From Zoroaster sp. YZ-2022 (taxonomy: Eukaryota; Echinodermata; Asteroidea; Forcipulatida; Zoroasteridae): a stretch of 64,000 nucleotides of DNA. Within the stretch, counting starts at the first letter, position 1, and each line of letters opens with the position of its first letter. Location: positions 29,230,288 to 29,294,287 of the forward strand of contig CM055833.1 in the NCBI GenBank assembly GCA_029582265.1, given 5' to 3'. The notes under the pieces were generated by a model that ran no database searches, was not told the DNA's origin, and saw only the letters and a program-made list of their open reading frames with translations. The translations under genes and the position numbers were made by a program. Of the stretch, positions 1-30,500 are shown piece after piece.

Positions 1-81
1 CATATATAGCCAATGGTAGTGAAAGGGTTAAGAAGTTTAAATGACTGTTGTAAAATTTGTAACATTCAACGGGACTCTAAC

Positions 82-18042
<17,961 letters not shown>

Positions 18043-18541
18043 TTTGTTTACTAGTTACACATCTTTTAACAATACAAGTTAAAACTCGGAATAATTCTCA
18101 GATCGGCTGTTCTGCACCTTCTGTCGGCTGTTCGATCGAACTTCCAATGTATAAAACATATGGCAAGGTTTCCAGGCTCACTACCGATGAATCGTACGCG
18201 TATGCAGCTTCTTAAGAGGTGTACCTGACTATTCTCGCACGTGCTGCAAAGTTGTCTCAATAAAATCGCTTGAGGGCTCACTTTCAAAACATACGTCAGT
18301 GTGCCACTAAAGGTCATCATAACTAATGCATGATTGTATTTATGCTGCGGACTTCCTGTTTTTGCAAGCGCACGATATAATAATGATGTCAATGATTGAT
18401 ACAATGAGGGATTTTACCCTCATGCGAAATACCTGTAAAGATTCCCACTGGTAGTACTAGTAGTACAAATAGGCCCGCCCTACCTTACACAAAATCATTA
18501 CACAACAAAGTAGCCGCCACAGAGCGATCGAGGCGAGAGAA
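18043..18541. promoter_or_regulatory. Divergent promoter between AFG2A and N4BP2
   Basis: 499 bp separate the two start codons, which point away from each other. The interval holds a CACGTG E-box (18238-18243) and an Ets-like ACTTCCTG (about 18351). No TATA box sits at an obvious place for either gene. The arrangement fits a bidirectional housekeeping promoter; the transcription starts themselves cannot be read from the sequence. Confidence 0.7.
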
Positions 18542-21500
18542 ATGCCAAAGAAAAAGAAAACGAAGCCTGTCGATCGCGACGATTCTGAGTTGGAGAAGGG
18601 GAGCCGAAGCAGCGTGAAACAGGACCGGTCGTCCGGGGGCAAAGCGAGTAGTGGAGACGGTATGATCTCCCCTGATGATGCGGACTCGAAGGAGGAGATA
18701 AGGATGCAGGAACTTCGATACTTGCAAGATATGTTTGAAGGGAAGTTAGATCCAGTTGTAGTTCACATGATCATGAATGATTGTGATTTCAAAGGTAAAA
18801 AACATTCCTGTCTGAACATGATGAACTTGAACATGCGGAAATGGGGAATTTACTGTACAATATCATCCTTGTACCTAATTTGACTAATTTAACGCATTTG
18901 ACTTATTTTAATAGATCTATAGAAATATTAAGTGATGAATGTGACCTTTTTTTTAATGAAAGTCTGTGATTTTGTTGTTTTATGCTGCCTGTGTTGTAGT
19001 GGAAAGAAAAACATATTTGAATGATTTGTGAAAATGCTAGGAATCCTTGAAACGTAACGTTAGCCCCATTTTAGTGCCAATGGAATGCACTGGATTCCCT
19101 CCATATCCTTGGCCCTAGCCCCACATGTACAAAAAAGGGACAATTTTTTTCAACTTTTGATCTGCTAATTATTACAATCTAAAATTTTGTGATTAGATAA
19201 GTTATTGTGAGATCAGTAGTTTTGGTGAAATTTTAATAATGTTATTTTTTTTTTTTAATTTCAAAAATGTTTCGAAAATTTCATGAAAGTGAGATATCTC
19301 AGAATAACAGATTTTATGCCAAAAGTGTCTGCTTGGGCAAGGTTACCTAATCACTAAGTTTTAGGTTGTAATAATTAGCAGATCAAAAATTGAAAATAAA
19401 GAAATATCACACATTTTTTGTACATGTGGGATTAGGGCCAAGGATACGGAGGGAGTCCAGTGTATTGGCTCAAGAATGTGGCTACTTGAAATGGAAATAT
19501 TCCTTAAAATAGAAAAAATTAACAAGGACTTCTTATTTTTTGATGTTCAAGGTTAATCTGAATATTTGTTTGAAGAGTATCCTACAAAAGAGTTTCATTT
19601 TTTTTTCTCTAAAAAATACAAGCTTTCGTTGAACTGAGTAAAACCTTCACAAATTGGTTTGTATACATTTCTTGATTCTTATGTTGCAATATGTGTGGCA
19701 GTAAACAGAGTCAGAATGGTGAATCAAAATAAATCAAAACATATACAGCAAGCAGCTTGGCACATAGTCAATTTATTTTGATTTTTTTCTTCACCATTTC
19801 ATTCCTCTCTCTCTCCATTGTTTTTTAGTGGAAGCAGCTCTGGAAACACTCTTCAAGCTTGTGGATCAAACAACGGCTTTTGAATCCGGCATGTTTAGAC
19901 TATCAGGATTTAAAGATGTCTACATCCCTAAGACAGAGATGGAGGAAGATACAGAGGCAGATTGTGGAGAAGACTCGAATGAGGAATCACCATTTCCTGA
20001 TAGAGCTGACCTCCGGGTGAGACAACCCCAGACAAGGAATACCCAGCGCTTTGAAAACTGTGGTAACAGGGAACTCCCCCATCCCAATCTGAGAAATGTG
20101 GATGATGATGAGTCCGAGTCAGCCCAACTTTACACTAAAGATGCAGCATCATCTCCTATGGTAACCAGACAAGGAGTGCTCTCTGAGAACGATCCCAGTG
20201 AAAGCATGGGAGAAACACAGGATGCCTTGTCAGGTCAGACGGTTGTGGCAAGGGGACCAAACAACCCTTTCAATGATTTAAGCAAAACTGAAACTTCTCG
20301 AGATGTGAAAAGTTCAAGAGTTATCGGCTTTGAAAGTGATTTGCTTCCAGAACTTAAAATAACAGAGTCATCATCTAACAACATGAATATTCATCACGAT
20401 GCTGCTCTACCTAGGTCACAGACTGCAAACGCGGGAAGTCATGGAATCCGTAAGACTCCACAAAGGCCTGGTTCAAGTAATAGGAGTCAAGACAGATTGT
20501 CATCATTCAGGAAGACTGACCCGAACTTAGGTGGAGATATTTCAACATCTGAGGTGAGGACAACTTGGCATGATCCTCCAAGCACATCAGCAGACACTGA
20601 TGTGGGTGGCTCATCGCCAGTCAACCCAGCATCAGATGACTTTGAAAAACTTCTCATTGAGATGAAGATGCATCCTGACATGGTATCTGCATCAACAGAG
20701 AATGTTGAGCCATCTGTAATTGAAAATCAAGATGAATATTTGAATTGCCCTTTCAATGCCGGTCAATGTACGATCAATCCAGACGTAACAAGAAATGAAA
20801 TTGATTCTGATCAGCAGAATAAGATATCGGCAAGTCACAATATTGAAACCGAGAGTTCTGATCATCAGCCCAGTCAAATCCGAATGGAAGGTGAGACTGA
20901 TCGACCACAACAAAACCGTGGTGCAGCTTCCCCTGATTTCTTTCCAAAATCTTACACAAGATACCCATGGCCGGGACCATCTGGATCCCAGTATCCACCC
21001 TCGGGATTTCCACCCAGGTTTCACAACCGCATGCCCAGGCCCAAATCAGTAGGCAGGGCCTCGGTACTGCAGAGGCACCTCAGGCCTCATGATCCACAAG
21101 TCAGCAGACCTTTCTTCACACCAATTCCAAGAGGGGCTGACCCTCGCAGAGAGAGTCCCACTCACCGCCCTGAACATCCAGTTCAAAACTTCCAACCCCC
21201 TCGGTTTACAAGAACAGATGGCAGTTTCCGTCAACCAAACTCAAAACCACAGTCGACAGTTCCTCCTTGGCTGCAGAAGCAAGAACAATCCCAACATAAA
21301 TTTCCAACTTTTTCAAACCCAAAATACCAACCCTTCGGTCAAAGGTCAATTTCACCTGTGCATGGCCCAAACCTTGAAGGTGTAAAACCGCCCCCAGATG
21401 GACTCAACACTAGCTCCTCTCATAAGGGCGTAGTGCCCCCTGTTCCAAAGTGGCCCGTTAGTAAACACACAAACCACACACCGCGGGTTCAAGCCCACGG

Positions 21501-24500
21501 TAAAAGAAGATCTGGATTTGAAGACAAGGTCGTTCCTTTGCCAGAGGGTAAAGTGCTGTGTTTGATGAGAGGATGCCCCGGGAGTGGAAAGAGCACACTA
21601 GCAAGGTAAAGTTCAAAGGTCATTGCTTTGTTATTGTTTTGATCTGCAGAGAGAGTAAATGAGATTATAAGGGAATGCTTCAGGCACGAACCCATTAATT
21701 TTACCCCTGTGTCCGGTTTAACATAAACCTATTAATATGTTTTTGATTTGTCCAAATGTTCATAGTTATTATGCATTGATATGAGTGTTGGTACAGTAAT
21801 CAAACTATAGTGGATCAGCAAAGGTTTTTGTGTGTAATAATAATAATAATAATAATGTGGACTTATATGGCGCACGTATCCACCAAATAGGTGCTCAAGA
21901 TGCATTACATTATTAACCCTGCTCATCAGGCTCATAAATCATTCCTGAAACCATCTCATCTCCCCGGGGAGTATACAGCTCAATTGCTGCCATTTCGGCG
22001 CATATAGGGCTAATCAAACACAACAACCAACTCTGCCCTCACAGGTACCCATTTACCCCTGGGTGGAGAGATGCAATTATGGTAAATTGTCTTGCTCAAG
22101 GACACAAGCACCATGGTCGCGGCTGGGATTCAAACCCACATTCTGAAGACTCAGCCATTAGAACACAAATCCGATGCACTAAACCGATGCACTAAACCGA
22201 TGCACTAAACCGCTCGACCATGGCACATTTGTAAATGAAGTCCCATGAAACTCTCAATGCATTTCATGACGATAGCAGTGAGTACAATACGTCTATAATC
22301 ATTGAACGTAATTGGTTTTGATATTTTCTGAATTGGTATAATAATTGATGTTTTCCATAATCATGGAGAATACCAATTAATGAATAGTGGCTTTGTATGT
22401 TTTTTGGGGGGATTTTCGGATTTGTAAAATTTTCATCGGAACCTTGATTATATAATTTTATAAAGGAAAAATGAATAGTTTGTAGTGAAATATTTCACCA
22501 AATAATTGTTTGCAGCTTGGTTTAACAGTACTTTTAGTAAGTTTTTGTTAGTGCCCAAATAAATTTATACCGGGACCTGCCCCCCCCTCCCCCCCCCAAA
22601 AAAATGGTTTTACTGTAAAACCATAATTTTCATATTTATTTTATAAAATGTCTGTTTTCTCTTAGAGTCAAGTAGCAGTGTTCTGATAAACAAGACGGTT
22701 TTTGTAAATTTAGTGTATATCACAGAAAGTAAGCACACTCATAGAAACATTTTTGCTAGTCTGACTAATGTTATACCTTCTCTTTAATACCATTTGAGAG
22801 TTCACTTGTTTTGATCTAGAAAAATGTCTGTTTCTAAATTCCACAGGAAGCTAGTTGGGCAGGGCAGGGTCTTGAGTTCTGATGACTACTTCATCACCAA
22901 TGGGGAATACCACTTTGATGTAACCAAGCTCTCTGATGCCCATGACTGGAGTCATAAAGGATGTATGAAAAACAACTCAAAAATGAATAATTTAAACAAC
23001 TAGTTGTATGTTGGGCAGATTCAATTTGCTTAATGGGCATGGCTTCACAATTAGTATTAATTGATATCGACCTGTACTATTGTGAATTAAATAACAGGGG
23101 GGGAGTTGATATTAAATTATTGAGTTTATTTTCTAAATTTTCTGTTCAAAATGCAACACAACCAAAACAATTCTAAATTTTAGAAGGCCCATATAATGGG
23201 AATATAAATCTATGCTTCCTTTTTGAGAAAAAAGAGAGGAATATTGAAAAGCAAGAGATCACTTCAGGGGCGAAATCAACTGTTTTCATATGGGTCAAAA
23301 TGTTTTAAACAAATTCATTTTTAAATTTCTTGATTTGTTTCATTACATTTGTACATGTACCTAAAGTCACATTTTACCAATTGTGCATGCAGCCTTTATG
23401 GGGGGAAAAATACAAATAACATAAAACATTTGTTCTTTTGCTCCCTAGAAACCAATTTGTTTACTCATGTTTATTGTTGTTTATTTTACAGGCCAAGACG
23501 CAATGAAATCTGGTGTTACACCAATCATCATTGATAACACCAACATTGAACGCTGGACAATGAAACCATATGTTGTCATGGTAACATACATCTACAACTT
23601 ATTTATAAATATAAAAAGCAACAACAGAAGGAATTTGGCATAAATTATAACAATGCAGTTCCTTCATTTCAAGAAAGTTGCATTTCATCAAAGTTATATA
23701 TTGGCATATTTCAAAAAAAAATCTTGAAGACGATCAGAGTATACTGAATGAAACAAGTTGTCAAACCACCATTTTTTCTTATTCATATCTCATTAGTAAT
23801 ACAACATGTTGTTACCACAAACTCATAATGCTTTGCCACAATGCAAAGGTAATGGTTTATTCTTATTTTGGTATTTTTCTAACAGGCACTTCAATACGGC
23901 TACACGGTTGAATTTAGAGAGCCAACCACACCATGGAAATTTAATTTGGGCAAATTGTACAAGTGAGTAGAATATTTGTTTTGCACAGCTTGCTTACAAA
24001 AACATGGCTGATAAATCTTTAATATCTTTTATAGGGGCATGGCTAAGACAAAAGTGATACGTCATTTTGATCATTTCTATTTTCTGCAGAAATAATACCC
24101 ACAATGTCCCTAGGGATAGGATAAGGCTGATGATTGAACGGTTTGAGAGGAATGTCTCTGTGGAAAACATTCTTGGGTCATCCAAACCTCAAAAACTGAA
24201 AGCTTTCAAAAGAGACAGATATATGTACTCCCCCAGGAAAGAAAGAAGGATGTATGAGCAAGAAGAAGAATATATTCAAGTGGATGGTGTCTCTAGTGAT
24301 GAATTTGTGAGAGAAGGTGAGAGGATGACTTGGAGAAAACACAAGGAGGAAGATGATGGTATCATAGATTACAAGGAGGGAGAAGGTGTTTTTAGTGAAA
24401 GGTATCAGACAACAGTAGAGGAAACCCCTACACCAGTTGCCAAAGCATTGGATGCAGATGAAGAGCTGGAGGAAATCCAGAGTGATGATGAGATGTTCGT

Positions 24501-27500
24501 ATCGGACACTGAAAATGGGATTGATGCAATGATGGAATCACTGGCCGAATTCTCAGAGGTGAATGAGACGCCACTTAGAGATGAGGAACCAGTGATCACC
24601 TCAGAGGTGGTAGCCTCCTGTGACCTCTCAAGGAGTTGTGAAGATGGACCAAGTGCATCTAAAAAGAATGACATCAAAGAAGATGAACAGAAGAAAGTGG
24701 ATTTTATTGCCACGGAGGACTTGGTGGCCGCAGCATCTCCCTTACCATGCCAAGAGGATACTCAAGGAGTTTTCAGAGATGAAGAACGGATAGAAAGCAT
24801 TGGTGATGATGATTTTGTTGCCGTGGTGAACTTAGAAGCTGGGGCATCTTGTGTACCCCTCCATGTAAAGACCCATGAGGGTGGAAGCAGAGACGATAAT
24901 AAAATAAAAAGCATTGTTGATGATGATTTTGAAGCAGTGATAAACTCAATCACACAAGCGTCTTGGCAGCCAACCATTAAACTGCTTTCAACAAACCAAA
25001 ATTCAAGTCCTGCAGCAGATCAAGAGGAGGTAATAGTGGAGAATAAAGAGGAGAACTTGGACAATGAAGATGAATTTGTAAAGATGATGAATTTAGAAGT
25101 AGGAGGTTCTTCTGTTCAATATGTTGATAAAGATATAAATGAGAAACATCAAGATGATTCAGGAAAGGATGAAGATAATTTTAAAACAGAAACAACCTTG
25201 GTACAAGACATTTCCTGTAGTCCAAATGAACAGCCTGACAACATCGGGAAAGATCAAAAGATGGAAGATGATGCGGCAATGATAGCCTTGATCCAAGAAG
25301 CTTCCCTTGATCCTAGTGAAGGACAAACTCGGCCACAGGATAGTCCAAATGAAGCAGAAGACAAAAAGGAGGATGATGATGATTTCACAGCGATGATGAA
25401 TGAGGTCGCAGAAGCCACTTTTCAGCTGTCTCATGAACTGACAGACATTGAAGAACAAGAAAATCTTGAAGAACAGCCTGACAACATCGGGAAAGAATTC
25501 ACCCTGAATTCAGCAATGGAAGATTTGACAATGGTTACTGCTGATGGTCAGAAACTGGTTGCAGACATCCATGACTTGGGCTCACCAGAAAGTGAGCCAA
25601 ATCCAAACCCAGAAAGTCCAAATCTAAAGATAGATTCTGCTGTACAAGATTCAACAGATGGTGACGAGAACTTTGAACTTATAACTGAGAAATGTTCAGT
25701 TGAGGATGAAGTTACTGAGGAAGGAGGGGAATCTGAACCAAGTGAGACTGGTAATGATTGTTCATACTTTAAAGAATTGAACAAAGATGAGCAGACGACT
25801 CAAATGTCTCAAACTCAAGATCAAACGTCAGCCTCGAAGCAAAAGAATCATGATGCAACAGGGGAAAAAATGAGACCACCAACCCAGGAATTCATGAACG
25901 ATAATTTTCAAGTGGCAATTTCTCTATCTGAAAGACAATTAGAAACGTCATTGAGCGAATCAAATATGTTCATTGGTGACATAAACAGCAACCTTATGGG
26001 TGGTGTTATTAAGCAAGGAGAGGGAGTCACAGACAGTCGGGCTGTTTATGTTAAAACAACAAGCCCTTCATGTTTGAGTCACCATGAACTGTATAATCAA
26101 CAGGCAATTCCTGTTTCAACTCAATCGACCCCCTCACCCAGTCTCACTCCCAGAAGCCAAAGCCCTATGCTTAAAATGTCTCCTTTGAGTCATGACGAGA
26201 ATGCGGCCCAGCATTGCCATGAGAAGAGGAAGTTGAGAAGATCAAAGTCTCATGGAAAGGGCACAAGAATGGCCGCTGTATTTCCTAAACTCCCTCCAGG
26301 AACAGTTAACTGGTTGGAGCTAGCTGGTTCAGTCGAGAAGCTAGAGGGTGAAATGACCCCTGAGAAACCTCTCATCTCCTCTGTAGACCTGACAGGCATT
26401 TCATTCACTGATGTAGGAACTAATACTCTTGCTGCTGACTTTTCATGTTTACAAAGATTAGGATCGGGTAAACTGACGGTTGAAGATGTGCAGTGCCAGG
26501 GTTTTGTGGTCGTTACTGGCCAGGCAAGACAACTCTCTGTATTAAATCAGAGCGATGTAACAACGACAAATGAAAATAATTCACAACATGATTCCGAATC
26601 TCTTGCTTTGAATTCATCCCAAGATCGATCACCGATTCCAGCATCGGTCACACTCCACAAGAGCACAATGACAGATCACAAGTCGGAAAACATCGATGAC
26701 AACTTGGCAAATCTCATCACCCTTTTCCCATCCTTCCCGCAAAATGATCTTGAAGACATTCTCGCAAGATGTACTGGGGATCTTGAATGGGCCACCAATA
26801 TTCTTCTTGATGATTTGGGGAACGGGGAGAGAGGCGAACCAAAACAGCCAGATCTGGGTAAAGCCGGTGGTTCTGTGAACCCAAACAAACAGGAAGTGGT
26901 ATCATCAGGGTCGGCAACAAACCACTTGGATGACAAAGAAGAACAAGAAATGACCTTGAACCAAGAATGTTTACAGTCTAAGCGTGACTTTCACACTTCA
27001 AACTTAGCCTCCAGTATGATTTCAGTTGTTGATGACATCCTGAAAAGCATTAGTTCTGAAAACATCGAATCTGCTACAAGTAGTACCCCTCTGGAAAAAG
27101 CGAGTTCCCATGAGAATGGAAAAAGGGAAAGTACAGTGACAGTCCAATATTCAGAAAAAATAGATGATCTGTTCCGAGAGTTAGACCCAAAAAACTTGAA
27201 TGTTGATTTTACGGAGGCACACCAAGATTCTACTGGAACTATCGGCTCAAGAAATTCCACTTCAGAACAAGAACTTTTGCAGGTACATGAGAGATCACTA
27301 CAACATGATAAAGACACCACAGTAAAGATGAACATTTCTAAGAAAGAGGAACAAACTTTAAGTGAAATTGATTTTACTGGTGAGAAACCAGAAGCAAATA
27401 CAGTGTTGGAGGGTCCTGATCTAATGGATACGCAAGTAAGCACAGGCGGTAGTTCTAAAACCACACCCGATGAAGACAAGAATCAATTGGATATTAATAA

Positions 27501-30500
27501 CATTTTAGAAGGGTCTACTCTAGAAGCTGTTTACACAGTTGAACACCAGCAACTTGATAAACCTCTGGATCAAATCGAGCCATCTTCAACTGTTCCTGAG
27601 GTAAAACAAGATTTCTTTCAGAATACAGTAAATGACTTCCGACAAAGCCCTGAATGTGATAGACCCAAGGAACAAGTTGTGAGGCCCAAGACTCCATCTC
27701 GTAGTGCATCAAAGAGACCATCCAATAAACTTTCAAGGAGGGAGGGTAGCGATGCAGATTTGCATGAGAGGATGAAACGAGACCCATCAAGAGCAGCAGC
27801 TCCTCTGAGGATGGATGCATTTGAGGCTGCTGGAGGTGTCCAGTTTTCTTGGAATCATCAGAGTGAGGCAGAGTTTAGTGTGCCACGCCCAGAGCAGATG
27901 ATGACTGGATACGGGGAAACCATAGAGATGGGAGATGAGGAAGTGATTACTGAAGAGAAAGCAGAAATCAGCATACAAGGTACATGCATGCATAATTCAG
28001 GCAATACAAATCTCCCTTTGCCTCAAAATTTTCTTGAAAGATCAGAAGTAGCCACCAAGGAGAGAAAGAAGTAGCCAAAATTTGTCCTCTATACCAAAGG
28101 GAAACTCATACCAAAGGCCCACTACCTATTTTTCAGGATGTTTTACTTTTGTCAAATTACACCCCTGATAATTAGATTCAAACAGGTATAACTAATTCCC
28201 ATTCTTGCTGGACTATCAACACTTCCAGTGTTGTCTTTTAGATTGGTTTCTCTCTACTTCATCCTCCCATGTTCTTCAATGCCTTGTCTATGTCCATTCC
28301 TGTTCACTTCCTTTTCTCCCTTCTTCTTCTCCAGTGTTTCCTCACCTCAATCATCTTGTGTTTGTCATCTGCTTTTTGTCATGTCCTTGTCTTCAGTGTC
28401 CCGTTTCCATTCCCTCTCTTGTTCCTCTCTAATCCTTCCTTGTGCTCCTCCTATCTCAAAAAGGTCCTCCCCTGTCCCTAATTCACTCTCCTCCTTCCTC
28501 GCATCTAAATGTTCCTTCTCCCCTTCCACTCCCACTCCTCCATGAGATAATTCAAATCCACGCCCCTTGAATACTGTCGGTTTCCTCTTCAGCCCATTCA
28601 GTGCGGAGGAAAAAGAAGGAGTTGTCTAGTTTGAAGGAAGGGTTGATGTTACAGCTGGATGCTGCCTTTGCACTTCAGCTTCAGGAGATGTTTGGCTCTG
28701 CTGGCTTTTATCTACTTCCAGGTGAAGAATCTTCTCAAATTAACACAAAATTCTTTAATAAAATTATTTGCAAAGGGATCAATCATCTCATGACTTGAGA
28801 ATGGCTGGAATGTTCCATTGGGAACACTGCCTGTTCCCATCGGAAGTGCATGCTGTTCTAACTGGGAACAGGGTGGCATTCCATTTGGGAATAAGCTTGG
28901 GCGATAACACGATATTGTCGAATATCATGATACCTTTTTTTATTCGATTACGATATTGAGAACCTTTTTAAGTTATCGAGACATCGACAAATCGCGATTA
29001 AAAAAAACGACATTGTGAGTCAAGTCGGAAATTATATGGAAACAAAATTAGAACAGTCTTTTCAGCTTTTGGAAGTGAGAAACATGAAATGAAAAAATAA
29101 TCGCGATATTATCGAAAATCGCGATATATGTTTGCCGATATATCGTGGATGAAAAAGATCGGTTATTTTGGAATCATTGCTTTGTGTTCCCAAATGGAAC
29201 ATTTCATTGGGAACATTCCATAGATGAGTCTGCATGATGGGAACATTAGTTGTTCCCATTTAATACAGCTGATGTTCATATTGAGAACACTGAATGTTCA
29301 TTTTGTGAATGTCTTCCCGAAAGGCATGCTTCACATGAAACAGGAACCTTTTTTGCTTTCACTGGTCAACCAAGACCAACATTTGTAGGATCCTAAATGC
29401 ATTTTAAATGGAAGATACTTAACATACTTAGTCAGTATTTATTTAGTATTTATAGGACTTACGAAATTTAGGCACAAGTTTCTTTTTTGGGAAGTAATTT
29501 TCCTCTTTTTGACTCACTTTGTTCAAAATTTGTTATCAAAATAAATTCAAACATTATCTGCCTTTTATTGTTGTCATAAAACTTCTGTAATGTCAAGGTG
29601 ATTGTATGAAGAGGCCAGTCCTCAAATCAGTTAAAGGAATACCCCCCCAAAAACCCAAAATGGGTGTTCTTAATAATGGTTTACAACAATTCTGTTTTTT
29701 CTTCTGTTGCTTAGATGGACTTCCTGCAGAAGACCTACAGGTTCACGTTGACTATGACCTGGCTAAGCAGTTACACTCACTGTGGTCTCGGACGTTACAG
29801 ACAAGATTTAATCAGGAGGAAGAACTGGACAACATAATCAAAGCAGGTTAGTCTTGACTTGTTTCTATTAGTCTTCAAGTAGCAATCAAAGTGGAGATCA
29901 AAGGTTTGCTGAAATAGAAACTCCTACATATCTTTACAATATGGGTAGGCTTGTCAGTATTAAAAATCAAAACATATTACGCCTCCAAATTGAACGTTTC
30001 AGATGTATGGATCGATTGTGTACCTTCTCTTAAAGCTTCTTAAATTTCCTTTACTATAAATAGATGAAGAACTTGCTCGTAGACTTCAACAAGAGGAAGA
30101 CATCAACCACATGGCCAAAGTCCAGTCTTCCAGATCGGCTAAATACCAAGGCCCCAAGGCATCCCCTAACAGAGCCAAGCAACCAATCAGCTCCCATGTT
30201 GGATATGGGGACAGCAGAGGCATGATGGATGCTTTTGTGTCGCCAGGGCAACAAGCCGAAGAAACAAAAGGTTTACATGAGATTATGGAGGAAGAGCTGG
30301 CTGCACAACTCAGCAAAGATGTAGAGGTATGTTTGATCATTTTATTGAAATATTTCACTGTAATGAATTCTCTGAGGCAAAGGAAATGAAAAAGGTCAAC
30401 ATTTTGCACCAAACCCTTTCAAAATAGTTCATCTAGTTTTAGGTGGCATAACTTTGGTAACGCATCACAATTTGTATGTAGAAAAGCATTTACATAAATC

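Noticed and set aside
28205..28545. Three overlapping plus-strand frames rich in Ser, Phe and Pro between N4BP2 exons 6 and 7
   Set aside because: They derive from a C/T-rich intronic stretch upstream of the exon 7 acceptor, with no conservation.
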